Assembly (NCBI GenBank): GCA_036494005.1 | Contig: DASXOV010000100.1 | Coordinates: 1-45,090, forward strand | DNA length: 45,090 bases | Reading direction: 5' to 3' | Source: GCA-003244245 sp036494005 | GTDB lineage: Bacteria > Actinomycetota > Actinomycetes > Mycobacteriales > Pseudonocardiaceae | In this document: piece by piece, positions 33,427 through 41,529 of the stretch | Position numbering within the stretch: position 1 is the stretch's first letter | How the letters are laid out: each line of letters begins with the position of its first letter | Notes under the pieces: model-generated | Database searches by the model: none | Seen by the model: only the letters and a program-made list of their open reading frames with translations | What the model was told of the DNA's origin: nothing | Made by a program: the position numbers and the translations under genes

Positions 33427-34769
33427 CGCTCCTGTCCTGCCAACGCCGCAGCTTGACGGCTCACAGCCGAAGTATCGTTCGCCGGTTCGACGAGCAGCAG
33501 CGCCCGGGAGCCCGGCTGCAACCCGGCGGCAGCTTTGGTGAGCTGGTCCGGATGGATCGCGGCTACCATGGCCGGCAGCTCGGCGGCCAACTCCGCACAC
33601 CCGTGCAGCAGTTCCAAGGTGCCGATGTCCAGTGCCCGGGACGTTATGCGGTCGTGCTCGCGGAACATCGACGTGGCCCACCGGGCGGTGGCCCGAGCCA
33701 TCTCGTCAGGCTCGGGCCCCTCCTCGGCTAGCCGAGCGAGCTCCTCGTCGATCGCAGCCAGCACCCGCTGCACATCGACCCCAGAGGAAACGACCGCAGT
33801 TATCGCGAAGGTGTCCGGGTCGCGGGCGTCCAGCGGCGCGAAGAAGCCACACCGTGCGTTGATGTCAACGACCAGTTCATCGGTGTGCACCAGCCGCTGT
33901 GCGAGACGCGAGGAATTGCCGCGGGTGAGCACCGAGGCGAGCAGCTCATGCGCGAGGTAGCCGTCGATGTCTGCGGCCGGGTCGGGCAGCCGGTACCCCA
34001 GGGCCACTGCAGGCAGCGGGGCGAGTGGATCGGGTACAGAAAGCCTGCGTTCCAGGCTGGGTAACGGCTCAGTGAATGACGGTCGAGGCGGGACGGAGCG
34101 CGCAGGGACGTCACCGAAGTGTCGGTGCACCAGCTCCAGAGTGGCCGCCACGTCAAGATCCCCGGCTACGGTGAGCACCGCGTTGCCCGGTCCGTAGTAC
34201 GTATCGAAGAATGCTGCACAATCGTCCACGGTGGCCGATTCGAGTTCGGTGAAGTCGCCGTACCCGTTGTGCGCATTGGGGAAGGTGTCATAAAGCACTG
34301 GGGGCAGCGTGATCCACGGGAACCCGCCGTAGGGCCGGTTCAGTACGTTGAGCCGGATCTCCTCTTTGACCACATCGACCTGGTTGCGCAGGTTCTCGGC
34401 GGTGATTCGGGGCGCTCGCATCCGGTCGGCCTCCAGGAACAGCGCGCGCTCCAGGGCAGCCGAAGGCAGCACCTCGTAGTAAGCCGTGTAATCGAAGTGA
34501 GTGGTCCCGTTCGTGACTCCGCCTGATGCCTGCACATGCCGGTAGTGCGCGAGCTTCGCCAGGCTCTCACTGCCCTGGAACATCAGATGCTCGAACAGAT
34601 GCGCGAATCCGGTGCGACCATTCGGCTCGGATCGGAACCCCACATCATAGTGCACGGACACCGCGACCACCAAGGTGGAGCGGTCCGGAGCTAACACCAC
34701 GCGCAATCCATTGGGCAGCGTCTCGCGGTGCAACTCGAGCTTCGCCAAGCCGATGTGAGCCATAGCCAT
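33423..34769 (-). CDS. M16-family zinc metallopeptidase, catalytic subunit
   Basis: 448 residues. The inverted zinc motif HLFEH at 57-61 supplies two His ligands and the catalytic Glu60; Glu136/Glu137 in VVKEEIRLN, ~76 residues on, is the expected third ligand. ATG codons at 34769 and 34763 are both possible; AGGGG upstream favours the second. A candidate promoter lies in the 141-base gap before the methyltransferase (TTGACC complement at 34815-34820, TACTGC complement at 34793-34798, 16-bp spacer), weakly supported. M16B heterodimers cut leaders in other RiPP pathways (PqqF/PqqG; AlbE/AlbF for subtilosin), so this pair is a candidate leader peptidase for the adjacent lanthipeptide. Confidence 0.88.
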   Translation of the reverse strand: MAMAHIGLAKLELHRETLPNGLRVVLAPDRSTLVVAVSVHYDVGFRSEPNGRTGFAHLFEHLMFQGSESLAKLAHYRHVQASGGVTNGTTHFDYTAYYEVLPSAALERALFLEADRMRAPRITAENLRNQVDVVKEEIRLNVLNRPYGGFPWITLPPVLYDTFPNAHNGYGDFTELESATVDDCAAFFDTYYGPGNAVLTVAGDLDVAATLELVHRHFGDVPARSVPPRPSFTEPLPSLERRLSVPDPLAPLPAVALGYRLPDPAADIDGYLAHELLASVLTRGNSSRLAQRLVHTDELVVDINARCGFFAPLDARDPDTFAITAVVSSGVDVQRVLAAIDEELARLAEEGPEPDEMARATARWATSMFREHDRITSRALDIGTLELLHGCAELAAELPAMVAAIHPDQLTKAAAGLQPGSRALLLVEPANDTSAVSRQAAALAGQER

Positions 34770-34910
34770 ACCCCTACTTCCGGTTCAGCTCCGCAGTATC
34801 GAGCGGGTCGATCAGGTCAATCGGTTGTGTCGCAAACGGCCGCTGGCAACGGCCCCCTGGTGACCGTTATCAGGACAACGGAAAGACGCTGCATTGATCG
34901 AACTATGACT

Positions 34911-35705
34911 TCATCTTGGCGCCCGCGCCAGGTGCAGCGTTGCACCGAACTCGAGAACAATGCCGCCGTGGGTGTGCATGTGCTCGGCTCCGGCGAAAAA
35001 TCGTCCGCGGAACTCAGCGCTGCGATAAGCGGGCATTGCCTGGATTCTTGCCTCCAACCCTTGGGTGGCTAGCCAATTCCACAGGGCCTGTGGATCGGAC
35101 ATCGAAATGGGCATCTCGATGGATTTCTTCGTCAGATTGACGAAGCCGCCTTCCTCCAGGAGGGTGTCCAGCTTCTGTTCCGTTAGATAGCCAGTGTCCT
35201 GATCCACTTTGGCCTCCTCGAGGCCGGGACTCTGGAAAATTTCAGCTTGCAGCTGGTGCAGCCACTGCAAACGGCCGACGGATTGCTTTTCCAGCGACAA
35301 GGCGCACATTCCCGCTGGCGCCAACACGTGCTGGATCTCGGCAATGGCCGCAGCCGGGTCGTCCAGCACCTGCATGACAAAGCCTGCGGTGACGAGGTCG
35401 AAGGAGCCGTTGGGGAAGTCGAGCCGACCTGCGTCCATCTGCCGGACGATGATCTCGGGGTAGTCCGAGCTGAGTCGCTCAACCATACCCGCGGATGCGT
35501 CGATGGCGGTGACGACGCAGCCCCTGGCGAGTGCGGCGCGGGCGACTGCTCCGCGCCCGGCTCCTACATCGAGCACGCGGGTTCCCCGCTTCGGGTCGAC
35601 GTAGTCCATCAGCTCTTGCCCGGCGTCAGAGACGTAAAAGAAGATGTCTTCATAACGGTCGGCGAGCATGTCGTACTTCCGCCTGCCCTGCTCAGTGCTG
35701 GTCAC
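34911..35705 (-). CDS. SAM-dependent methyltransferase of the lanthipeptide locus
   Basis: 264 residues from the GTG at 35705, which is preceded by GGGAGGAG 5 bases upstream; the open frame reaches 35858 but that part has no ribosome site. It begins VTSTEQGRRKYDMLADRYEDIFFYV. Motif I is VLDVGAGRGAVARAAL and AIDASAGMVERL follows, a methyltransferase type-11 fold. It does not show the PCMT-type (isoaspartate) signatures of known lanthipeptide O-methyltransferases. It is divergent from the amine oxidase and upstream of the M16 pair on the same strand. N- or O-methylation of the peptide, or of an unrelated small molecule, are both possible. Confidence 0.8.
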   Translation of the reverse strand: MTSTEQGRRKYDMLADRYEDIFFYVSDAGQELMDYVDPKRGTRVLDVGAGRGAVARAALARGCVVTAIDASAGMVERLSSDYPEIIVRQMDAGRLDFPNGSFDLVTAGFVMQVLDDPAAAIAEIQHVLAPAGMCALSLEKQSVGRLQWLHQLQAEIFQSPGLEEAKVDQDTGYLTEQKLDTLLEEGGFVNLTKKSIEMPISMSDPQALWNWLATQGLEARIQAMPAYRSAEFRGRFFAGAEHMHTHGGIVLEFGATLHLARAPR

Positions 35706-36050
35706 CGGGACTCCTCCCACTAGCGGCGTGTGTCTAGTTGGTTCGAGATAAAGCTTGTAGTAGGGCGGGCAACCGAGCTGGATGCGGTAGATGAGCCTAG
35801 CTCCGCTTCTCTTGCTGGCGATACTGATGTTCTCACAGGTGGCATGTGAGCTGTTCACAGTGCATATTCAAGTTCAAGCCAAACTACTGGGACGGTCCAC
35901 AGCCGACTGTGTGTCCCGTTAGATGATCGGCAGACCCTCCCGGCAGGGCGCGGTACTGCCACCTCTCCGACCTCGGGCACCGACGTGACGATCTCGGAGG
36001 TGGGTGTCGCGGGACGGCTACGGTGCGGGACAGGGCACCTTAGAGGCCTT

Positions 36051-36088
36051 AGATGCCCTGGTCGAAGACAGATGCCCTGGTCGAAGAC
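36051..36088. repeat. Exact 19-bp tandem duplication
   Basis: AGATGCCCTGGTCGAAGAC is repeated head to tail (36051-36069 and 36070-36088). It lies about 40 bases upstream of the shared promoter element. It could be a duplicated regulator site for either divergent transcript, or replication slippage. Confidence 0.9.
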
Positions 36089-36127
36089 CGAGCCGACCAG
36101 CCACGTCGACGGGGTGCCCAAGGTGGG

Positions 36128-36245
36128 GTGACTCAGAGTCGTGTGAGTTTTACACGTCCGTGGGATGAAAACTACATGTGAGACTTATGATGGAGTCCAC
36201 TATCACAGTGGCCATCGAGTCGTAACTATTGCTCCTGACGCGGAC
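36128..36245 (+). promoter_or_regulatory. Shared upstream element, copy A (before amine oxidase gene)
   Basis: This 118-bp segment is recognisably the same as 38722-38840 upstream of lanKC (roughly 70 percent identical by eye, two small gaps). Conserved blocks in order are GTGACTCA, a TGTGA-type palindrome, GACTTATGATG, GTCCACTATCAC (12 identical bases), ACTATTG and GCGGAC. The palindrome here is CGTGTGAGTTTTACACG (36140-36156), imperfect in the centre. A -10-like TATGAT lies at 36186-36191. The simplest reading is a promoter with operator for a cluster regulator. Confidence 0.75.
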
Positions 36246-36361
36246 CTTGGGTGGTTGTCGGGGGTCGGCGGTCCCAATTGCACCGAAGTGTAGACCTGGT
36301 GCCCGCTTGTGTAGAGAAGACTCCGGCGATCCGTGACAGGGTGCCGGCGAGGAGGCTCCGA

Positions 36362-38335
36362 ATGTCCACTGAGGCTCAACTTCAAGAGTCGACGATGTCT
36401 AACACTCGGCATCCACTCGAACCGTTGAGCGCTGACGAGATCACTGCTACGTCGACGATTCTCCGGCAAGAGAGATCGTTGAGTGAAGCAGTGCGTTTCG
36501 TCAGTATCGAATTGCACGAGCCCGGAAAGGACCTGGTGCAGGGGCTGGATGCTGGCCAGAGTGTGGATCGTCAGTCATTCGTAGTGTTGCGTGATCGACG
36601 TAATCGGGCCACAATCGAAGCAGTCGTCTCGTTGACTCGGGCGCAGGTATGTTCCTGGCGCGAGATTCCTGATGTGCTGCCGATCTTTGCCCGAGATGAG
36701 CTACATGAGTGTCAGGAGCTACTCTTCTCCGATTCACGTTTTCTGCAAGCGATGCTTCGGCGTGGGGTGGACGATCTGTCACAGGTGTCGGTTGACATAT
36801 GGTCGGCGGGCAACACCGGCCCGCAGGACAACCCGACAGAGGGGCGGTTGGTCCGTGCGTTGTTCTTCGTGCGGCGCGGCAAGTTCGACAACCGCTACGC
36901 ACGGCCGGTGGAAGGCCTGGTAGCACTGATCGACCTGGATCGGGGAGAGGTACTAGAGGTCGTCGATCACGGGGTTGTCCCACTGCCGGAGCGGCCAGGC
37001 AACTATATTCCGGAGCTGACCACTGGGCAGATCGAGGGTTATCCTGATAATTTCCCGCCACTAGAACAGTTGCGTGAGGACTTGCGGCCGATCGAGATCA
37101 CTCAGCCAGAGGGACCTAGCTTCACGGTTGAGGGCCATGCCGTGTCGTGGCAGAAATGGCGGTTGCGAATCGGTTATAATCTACGTGAGGGACTGGTTCT
37201 GCACCAGGTGGGGTACGAAGATGGTGGCCGGATCCGACCGATTCTCTACCGGGCGTCACTATCGGAACTTTATGTGAGCTATGGCGATCCGAACCCGACT
37301 CATCGAATCAAGCATATGTTCGATCAGGGCGAGTGGGGAATTGGCGGGTTGCTCAACTACCTCGTCCTGGGTTGCGATTGTCTCGGCAACATCCGGTACT
37401 TCGATGTGGTGGTCAACGACGCTGATGGCAACTCGCGCACGCTGACCAATGCGATCTGTATGCACGAGGAGGACGTCGGGGTGAGCTGGAAGCACACCGA
37501 CGGCTCGCTCAGGCATGTGGAGACTCGTCGCAACCGTAGATTAGTGTTGTCCTGTTTTGCGACCGCCAACAATTACGAATATGGCTTCTTCTGGTACTTT
37601 TACCTCGACGGTACAATTGAGTTCGAGGTCAAGCTCACCGGCATCGTCTCCACTGGAGCCTTTCCCGCCGGAGATGCACCGCCTGCCTGCGGCACAGTAG
37701 TTGCCCCAGGACTGTATGCCCCCAACCATCAGCACTTTTTTAACGTGCGCCTGGACATGTGCGTCGACGGCGAACGTAACTCAGTCTATGAGGTGGACTC
37801 CGTTGCCCTACCGCTCGGGCCGGACAATCCAGAGGCTAACGCCTGGGTGAACCGCCGGACATTGCTTGCCAGTGAGAGCGCAGCGCAGCGTGTGGTGGAC
37901 CCGTTGGCTGCTCGGTACTGGACGGTGGTCAACCAGTCCGTACGCAACGAGCTCGGCCAGCCGGTGGCCTACAAGTTGGTTCCCGGGCACAACATCTTAC
38001 CACTGGCCGGGAAAGGTTCTCAGACCCTGCGACGCGCCGGGTTCGCCTGCCGGCATCTGTGGGTGACCGCGTACGACCCGGCGGAACGGTATGCAGCCGG
38101 TGACTATCCCAATCAACGTCCCGACAATGACGGACTGCCCGTCTACAGCCAAGCTGACCGGCCGCTCGACAACACTGACCTGGTCGTCTGGTACAGTTTC
38201 GGCGCCCATCACATTGTTCGGCCCGAGGACTGGCCGGTCATGCCAGTCACCAGCGTCGGATTCCACCTCAAACCGATCGGTTTCTTCAACGGGAACCCGG
38301 CACTGGATCTACCACGGCCCCCCATGGAGAGCTGA
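36362..38335 (+). CDS. Copper amine oxidase (topaquinone type)
   Basis: 657 residues from the ATG at 36362, which has GAGGAGG 6 bases upstream; the upstream open frame to 36251 is rejected. All key residues of copper amine oxidases are present: topaquinone precursor Tyr405 in TANNYEY, catalytic base Asp321 in FDQGEWG (84 residues before the Tyr, as in Arthrobacter globiformis oxidase), copper ligands His456 and His458 in NHQHF, and a third His (616/617) in HHIVRPEDWPVMP. It should oxidise a primary amine to an aldehyde with H2O2 release. No signal peptide is seen, so it is probably cytoplasmic. It shares its upstream element with lanKC. It could be lanthipeptide tailoring or unrelated amine catabolism. 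Confidence 0.93.
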   Translation: MSTEAQLQESTMSNTRHPLEPLSADEITATSTILRQERSLSEAVRFVSIELHEPGKDLVQGLDAGQSVDRQSFVVLRDRRNRATIEAVVSLTRAQVCSWREIPDVLPIFARDELHECQELLFSDSRFLQAMLRRGVDDLSQVSVDIWSAGNTGPQDNPTEGRLVRALFFVRRGKFDNRYARPVEGLVALIDLDRGEVLEVVDHGVVPLPERPGNYIPELTTGQIEGYPDNFPPLEQLREDLRPIEITQPEGPSFTVEGHAVSWQKWRLRIGYNLREGLVLHQVGYEDGGRIRPILYRASLSELYVSYGDPNPTHRIKHMFDQGEWGIGGLLNYLVLGCDCLGNIRYFDVVVNDADGNSRTLTNAICMHEEDVGVSWKHTDGSLRHVETRRNRRLVLSCFATANNYEYGFFWYFYLDGTIEFEVKLTGIVSTGAFPAGDAPPACGTVVAPGLYAPNHQHFFNVRLDMCVDGERNSVYEVDSVALPLGPDNPEANAWVNRRTLLASESAAQRVVDPLAARYWTVVNQSVRNELGQPVAYKLVPGHNILPLAGKGSQTLRRAGFACRHLWVTAYDPAERYAAGDYPNQRPDNDGLPVYSQADRPLDNTDLVVWYSFGAHHIVRPEDWPVMPVTSVGFHLKPIGFFNGNPALDLPRPPMES

Positions 38336-38721
38336 GGGCCTGGACCTCGACAACGGTTTGTCGAAGGCTTGCCGGATGTGCGGTGAATGTGACTGATGTT
38401 GGCTATTGTGTTGCGCTACCGTGTCGGTTTTGCTGGGGCCGTGACGACGCCGATCGCGACCTTAAGCACGGTAGTGCTCGATCGGTCAGCCGCGCTGCTC
38501 GACAAGCAGACTGTGCGGGAGGCGGCAATGAGTGCTTGGATCGTGCCGCGAATGCGCGACCTGGGGGCGTTGATCTCCAGACGCCCAACCGCTGTTGACT
38601 GAGTTCGGGTACCAGCGCAGCCCTGGCCGACCGGCCAGCGGCGACCCGTTCGTCTCGCCGTCAATCACTTTTGACCATGTTGACCTCGGGTGGTCGACCT
38701 GATGGTTATGGGGCTGTGGGA
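38336..38721. other. Unassigned stretch between amine oxidase and lanKC element
   Basis: About 390 bases. Short overlapping frames (for example 38396-38602) have no recognised product and poor coding character. A 24-codon frame at 38528-38602 has a GGAGG-like site and cannot be excluded, but has no lanthipeptide leader motif. The hairpin at 38347-38364 is described separately. Confidence 0.4.
38347..38364 (+). terminator. Hairpin after amine oxidase gene
   Basis: TCGACAA (38347-38353) and TTGTCGA (38358-38364) form a perfect 7-bp stem with a CGGT loop, 11 bases after the stop. There is no T-tract. It probably marks the end of the amine oxidase transcript, supporting a separate lanKC promoter. 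Confidence 0.45.
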
Positions 38722-38840
38722 GTGACTCAGCGTGGATGTGAATTTCACACGTTCGAAAAGTGATAACTGCATACAAGACTGATGATGCGGTCCACTATCA
38801 CGGCGGTCGCTGGCTCGTGATTATTGTTTTGGCAGCGGAC
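38722..38840 (+). promoter_or_regulatory. Shared upstream element, copy B (before lanKC)
   Basis: 119-bp counterpart of 36128-36245. It starts GTGACTCA and has the perfect palindrome TGTGAATTTCACA (38737-38749), followed by GACTGATGATG, GTCCACTATCAC, ATTATTG and GCGGAC. It ends 31 bases before the lanKC ATG. The palindrome is more regular than in copy A, so binding might be tighter here. The half-site spacing (TGTGA-N3-TCACA) is not that of CRP (N6), so another regulator is expected; none is encoded inside the window. Confidence 0.75.
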
Positions 38841-38871
38841 GAGAGCGAGTAGAACGGAGAGCTGAGGCGAT

Positions 38872-41517
38872 ATGCCTGAGGCCAAGGGGTACGCAGCGTT
38901 CGTGTTGGCGGATCCGTCGTTCTTTGACGTGATGCACTCCGAGCGGACCGCCGGTGAGTCTTTTCCCATTGCTGGGCGTCCGTTGCCGGCGGGCTGGAGC
39001 TGTTCTGAGCAGGAGGACTGGTTCGTCCTCGATCCCGGTGTCGCCGGTGTCGGCGACCTCCCCATGCAGGGCTGGAAGATTCATGTCTCGGCCACGGTGG
39101 ATAATGCTGAGCGTGTGCTTGAGGCGGTGTGGGACTACTGTGTTCCGCAGGGTATACAGTTCAAGTTTCTTCGTTCAAAGATCGCTCTGACGGCGCGGGT
39201 TTCCAAGTATGCGGACCGCGGTTACAGCGGCAAGCTTGTCGCAATCTATCCTATCGATGACTCGGCGTGCCAGAAGATCTTGCGTGAGCTCGGTGAGATA
39301 TTGGACGGTGAGCCGAGCCCGTATATTCTCAGCGATCTGCGTTGGGGCAAAGGCCCGCTCTACGTCCGTTATGGTGGATTCGCTATGCGGTACACAGTTG
39401 ACGAGCGGGGCAACGTGGTAGCTGCGGTTTCCGATCCCGACGGGAACCTGGTGCTCGATCGCCGGGATCCGATGTTTTACGTGCCACCCTGGGTGCAGCT
39501 GCCAGACTTCCTCGCCCCGCATCTGGCGGCGCGCAATGCCGTTACTATCACCGATCTGCCGTATACTTTCGAACACGTCGTACATTTCTCTAACGGTGGC
39601 GGTATCTATTTCGGCCGGGACAAGCGTACCGGCGAAGAAGTAGTAATCAAAGAAGGCCGGCCACACGCAGGTGTTGATGCATGGGGCCACGACGCGGTGC
39701 GTCGTCTCGAACGTGAGTACGACATCCTCCAGCAGTTGGCCGATATTCCGGGTATTCCGAAGGTTTATGATCTCTTCTGGCTGGGAGAGCACCGCTTCAT
39801 GGTCATGGAATACGTTGACGGTGACGTGCTGAGCGCAGCGGTTGTGAGACGCTTTCCACTGGTCGACGGGAGCGCCGGGCCGGACGATTATGCCCGCTAC
39901 GCCGAGTGGGCTATGGACATTCACCGTAAGATCGTGACAACGCTGACGGCGGTGAACGAGCGGGGTTTCGTCTATGGTGACCTGCACCTGTTCAATGTCG
40001 TCGTCCGGCCGGACAATACCATCAGCCTGCTGGATTTCGAGGTGACCACACGGGTCGCGGAGGCCACCGGGCCGCTTGGGTTGGGTAACCCAGGTTTCAG
40101 TGCTCCGCGATCTGCGACGGGTTTTGCCATCGACCGATATGCACTGGCCTGTATGGGGTTGGCTCTGTTCCTGCCCATGACCAGCCTGGTCGGGCTACAC
40201 CGGCCGAAGGCCAGGCACTACGCGGAAATCATCGCCGAGCATTTCCCGGTGCCGGCCGACTATCTCACCAGTGCGGTCGAGGCGATCGTGCCGCCGGACA
40301 CGCCGCACACACCGAGCCCGCGAATCGAACCGGATGTCGATCAGTGGCCCGGGCTGCGGGATGGCTTGGTCCGCGCGATTGTGGCCAGCGCGACACCCGA
40401 GCGTGACGACCGGTTGTTTCCTGGTGACCCCGAGCAGTTTTCGGTGGGCGGCCTTGGCCTGGCCCATGGTGCGGCGGGAGTGCTCTACGCCCTGTCCGTC
40501 ACGGGTGGGGGCCGCTACCCGCAGTTCGAGGAGTGGCTGATGAGCCGGGCGCGGAACCCGGTCAGAGGCACGCGGGTCGGTCTGTGCGACGGGCTGCACG
40601 GCGTCGCCTTCGTGGTGGATCACCTCGGATACCGGCAAGAGGCGCTGGACATCCTCGACATCTGTACCCGGGAGAAGTGGGAGATCCTCGGGCCGGACCT
40701 GGCCACCGGGCTGGCCGGAATCGGGCTCAATCTCTTGCACTTCGCCGACCTCACCGGTGAGCCGGCGTTGCGCCTGGCCGCCCACCGGGCCGCCGAGCTG
40801 GTCGCCGAGAACGTGGGCCACGCCCAGCCCGACGACGATGGCACACTGAAGATCAGCGGCGGGGGTCAGCCGTATGCCGGCCTGATGCGCGGCCGCGCCG
40901 GTCAGGGACTGCTGCTGCTGCGGACCTACGACGACACCGGCGATACAGCTTTCCTTGATCGCGCCGCGGTGGCCCTGCGGCAGGATCTGCAGCGCTGCGT
41001 CGTGCGGCCCAACGGCAGCATGGAGGTCAACGAAGGCTGGCGAAGCATGCCCTACTTTGACGTGGGCAGCGTGGGTATCGGCCTGGTCCTCGACGAGTAT
41101 CTCACCCGTCGCGATGACGAGCAGTTCGCCGAAGCGATCGGCCGTATCGAACCTGCCGCTGGATTGACGATGTACGTCTTGCCAGGGTTGTTCACCGGAC
41201 GGGCCGGGATCCTGCTCTGGCTGGCTGGCCGGTCCCCGGCGCCGATCACCGATCCCCGAGTGGCCAAGCAAGTGCGCGGGCTGGCCTGGCATGCGCTGCC
41301 CTTCGCCGACGGCATGGCCTTTCCCGGCACCGAGCTGATGCGGCTGTCGATGGACCTAGCCACTGGCACGGCCGGAATACTGCTCGCCCTGGGCGCGGTA
41401 CTGCACGACCAGCCAGTGCACCTCCCCCTGCTGACCCCCACCCGGCGCCCGATCACGGCGCCCACCCCCCAGACCCCCGCGCCAACCGGAGCGGGTTTCG
41501 CGGTTCACCAGCACTAG
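38872..41517 (+). CDS. lanKC: Class III lanthipeptide synthetase LanKC
   Basis: 881 residues. The N-terminal third (1-235) is the phosphoSer/Thr lyase-type region. The kinase domain (about 236-480) has GGGIYFG, Lys260 in EVVIKEG, the catalytic loop GDLHLFN (Asp370) and DFE (Asp388) as metal motif. The C-terminal part (about 520-860) is a LanC-like cyclase with repeated G-G motifs (DGLHGVAF, TGLAGIGLN, RGRAGQGLL, FTGRAGILLW) but without the zinc-binding Cys/Cys/His set, which makes it class III, not class IV. It dehydrates Ser/Thr and forms lanthionine or labionin rings. GAGG-like sequence precedes the ATG. The precursor gene follows 12 bases later. Confidence 0.95.
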   Translation: MPEAKGYAAFVLADPSFFDVMHSERTAGESFPIAGRPLPAGWSCSEQEDWFVLDPGVAGVGDLPMQGWKIHVSATVDNAERVLEAVWDYCVPQGIQFKFLRSKIALTARVSKYADRGYSGKLVAIYPIDDSACQKILRELGEILDGEPSPYILSDLRWGKGPLYVRYGGFAMRYTVDERGNVVAAVSDPDGNLVLDRRDPMFYVPPWVQLPDFLAPHLAARNAVTITDLPYTFEHVVHFSNGGGIYFGRDKRTGEEVVIKEGRPHAGVDAWGHDAVRRLEREYDILQQLADIPGIPKVYDLFWLGEHRFMVMEYVDGDVLSAAVVRRFPLVDGSAGPDDYARYAEWAMDIHRKIVTTLTAVNERGFVYGDLHLFNVVVRPDNTISLLDFEVTTRVAEATGPLGLGNPGFSAPRSATGFAIDRYALACMGLALFLPMTSLVGLHRPKARHYAEIIAEHFPVPADYLTSAVEAIVPPDTPHTPSPRIEPDVDQWPGLRDGLVRAIVASATPERDDRLFPGDPEQFSVGGLGLAHGAAGVLYALSVTGGGRYPQFEEWLMSRARNPVRGTRVGLCDGLHGVAFVVDHLGYRQEALDILDICTREKWEILGPDLATGLAGIGLNLLHFADLTGEPALRLAAHRAAELVAENVGHAQPDDDGTLKISGGGQPYAGLMRGRAGQGLLLLRTYDDTGDTAFLDRAAVALRQDLQRCVVRPNGSMEVNEGWRSMPYFDVGSVGIGLVLDEYLTRRDDEQFAEAIGRIEPAAGLTMYVLPGLFTGRAGILLWLAGRSPAPITDPRVAKQVRGLAWHALPFADGMAFPGTELMRLSMDLATGTAGILLALGAVLHDQPVHLPLLTPTRRPITAPTPQTPAPTGAGFAVHQH

Positions 41518-41529
41518 AAGGAGAAGACA

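Larger units (their letters stand above)
35706..36361. other. Divergent regulatory region, methyltransferase/amine oxidase
   Basis: 656 bases without a supported gene. It holds an exact 19-bp tandem repeat (36051-36088) and, towards the amine oxidase, the ~118-bp element shared with lanKC (36128-36245). A short minus-strand open frame at 35855-36121 has no ribosome site or recognisable product. The long untranslated leader before the amine oxidase (about 120 bases after the shared element) may contain more control signals. Confidence 0.5.

Noticed and set aside
35855..36121. 88-codon minus-strand frame in the divergent region
   Set aside because: No ribosome site, no recognisable product, and it covers the exact tandem repeat; treated as non-coding.
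38383..38602. Overlapping short frames as extra precursor peptides
   Set aside because: No ILDLQ-type leader and no SxxSxxxC core; no evidence of coding.
38737..38749. CRP-type binding site
   Set aside because: The half-sites are TGTGA/TCACA but the spacing is 3, not 6, bases; a different regulator is more likely.
38872..41517. Class IV synthetase (LanL)
   Set aside because: The cyclase part lacks the zinc-binding Cys/Cys/His residues, and the precursor has class III SxxSxxxC units.
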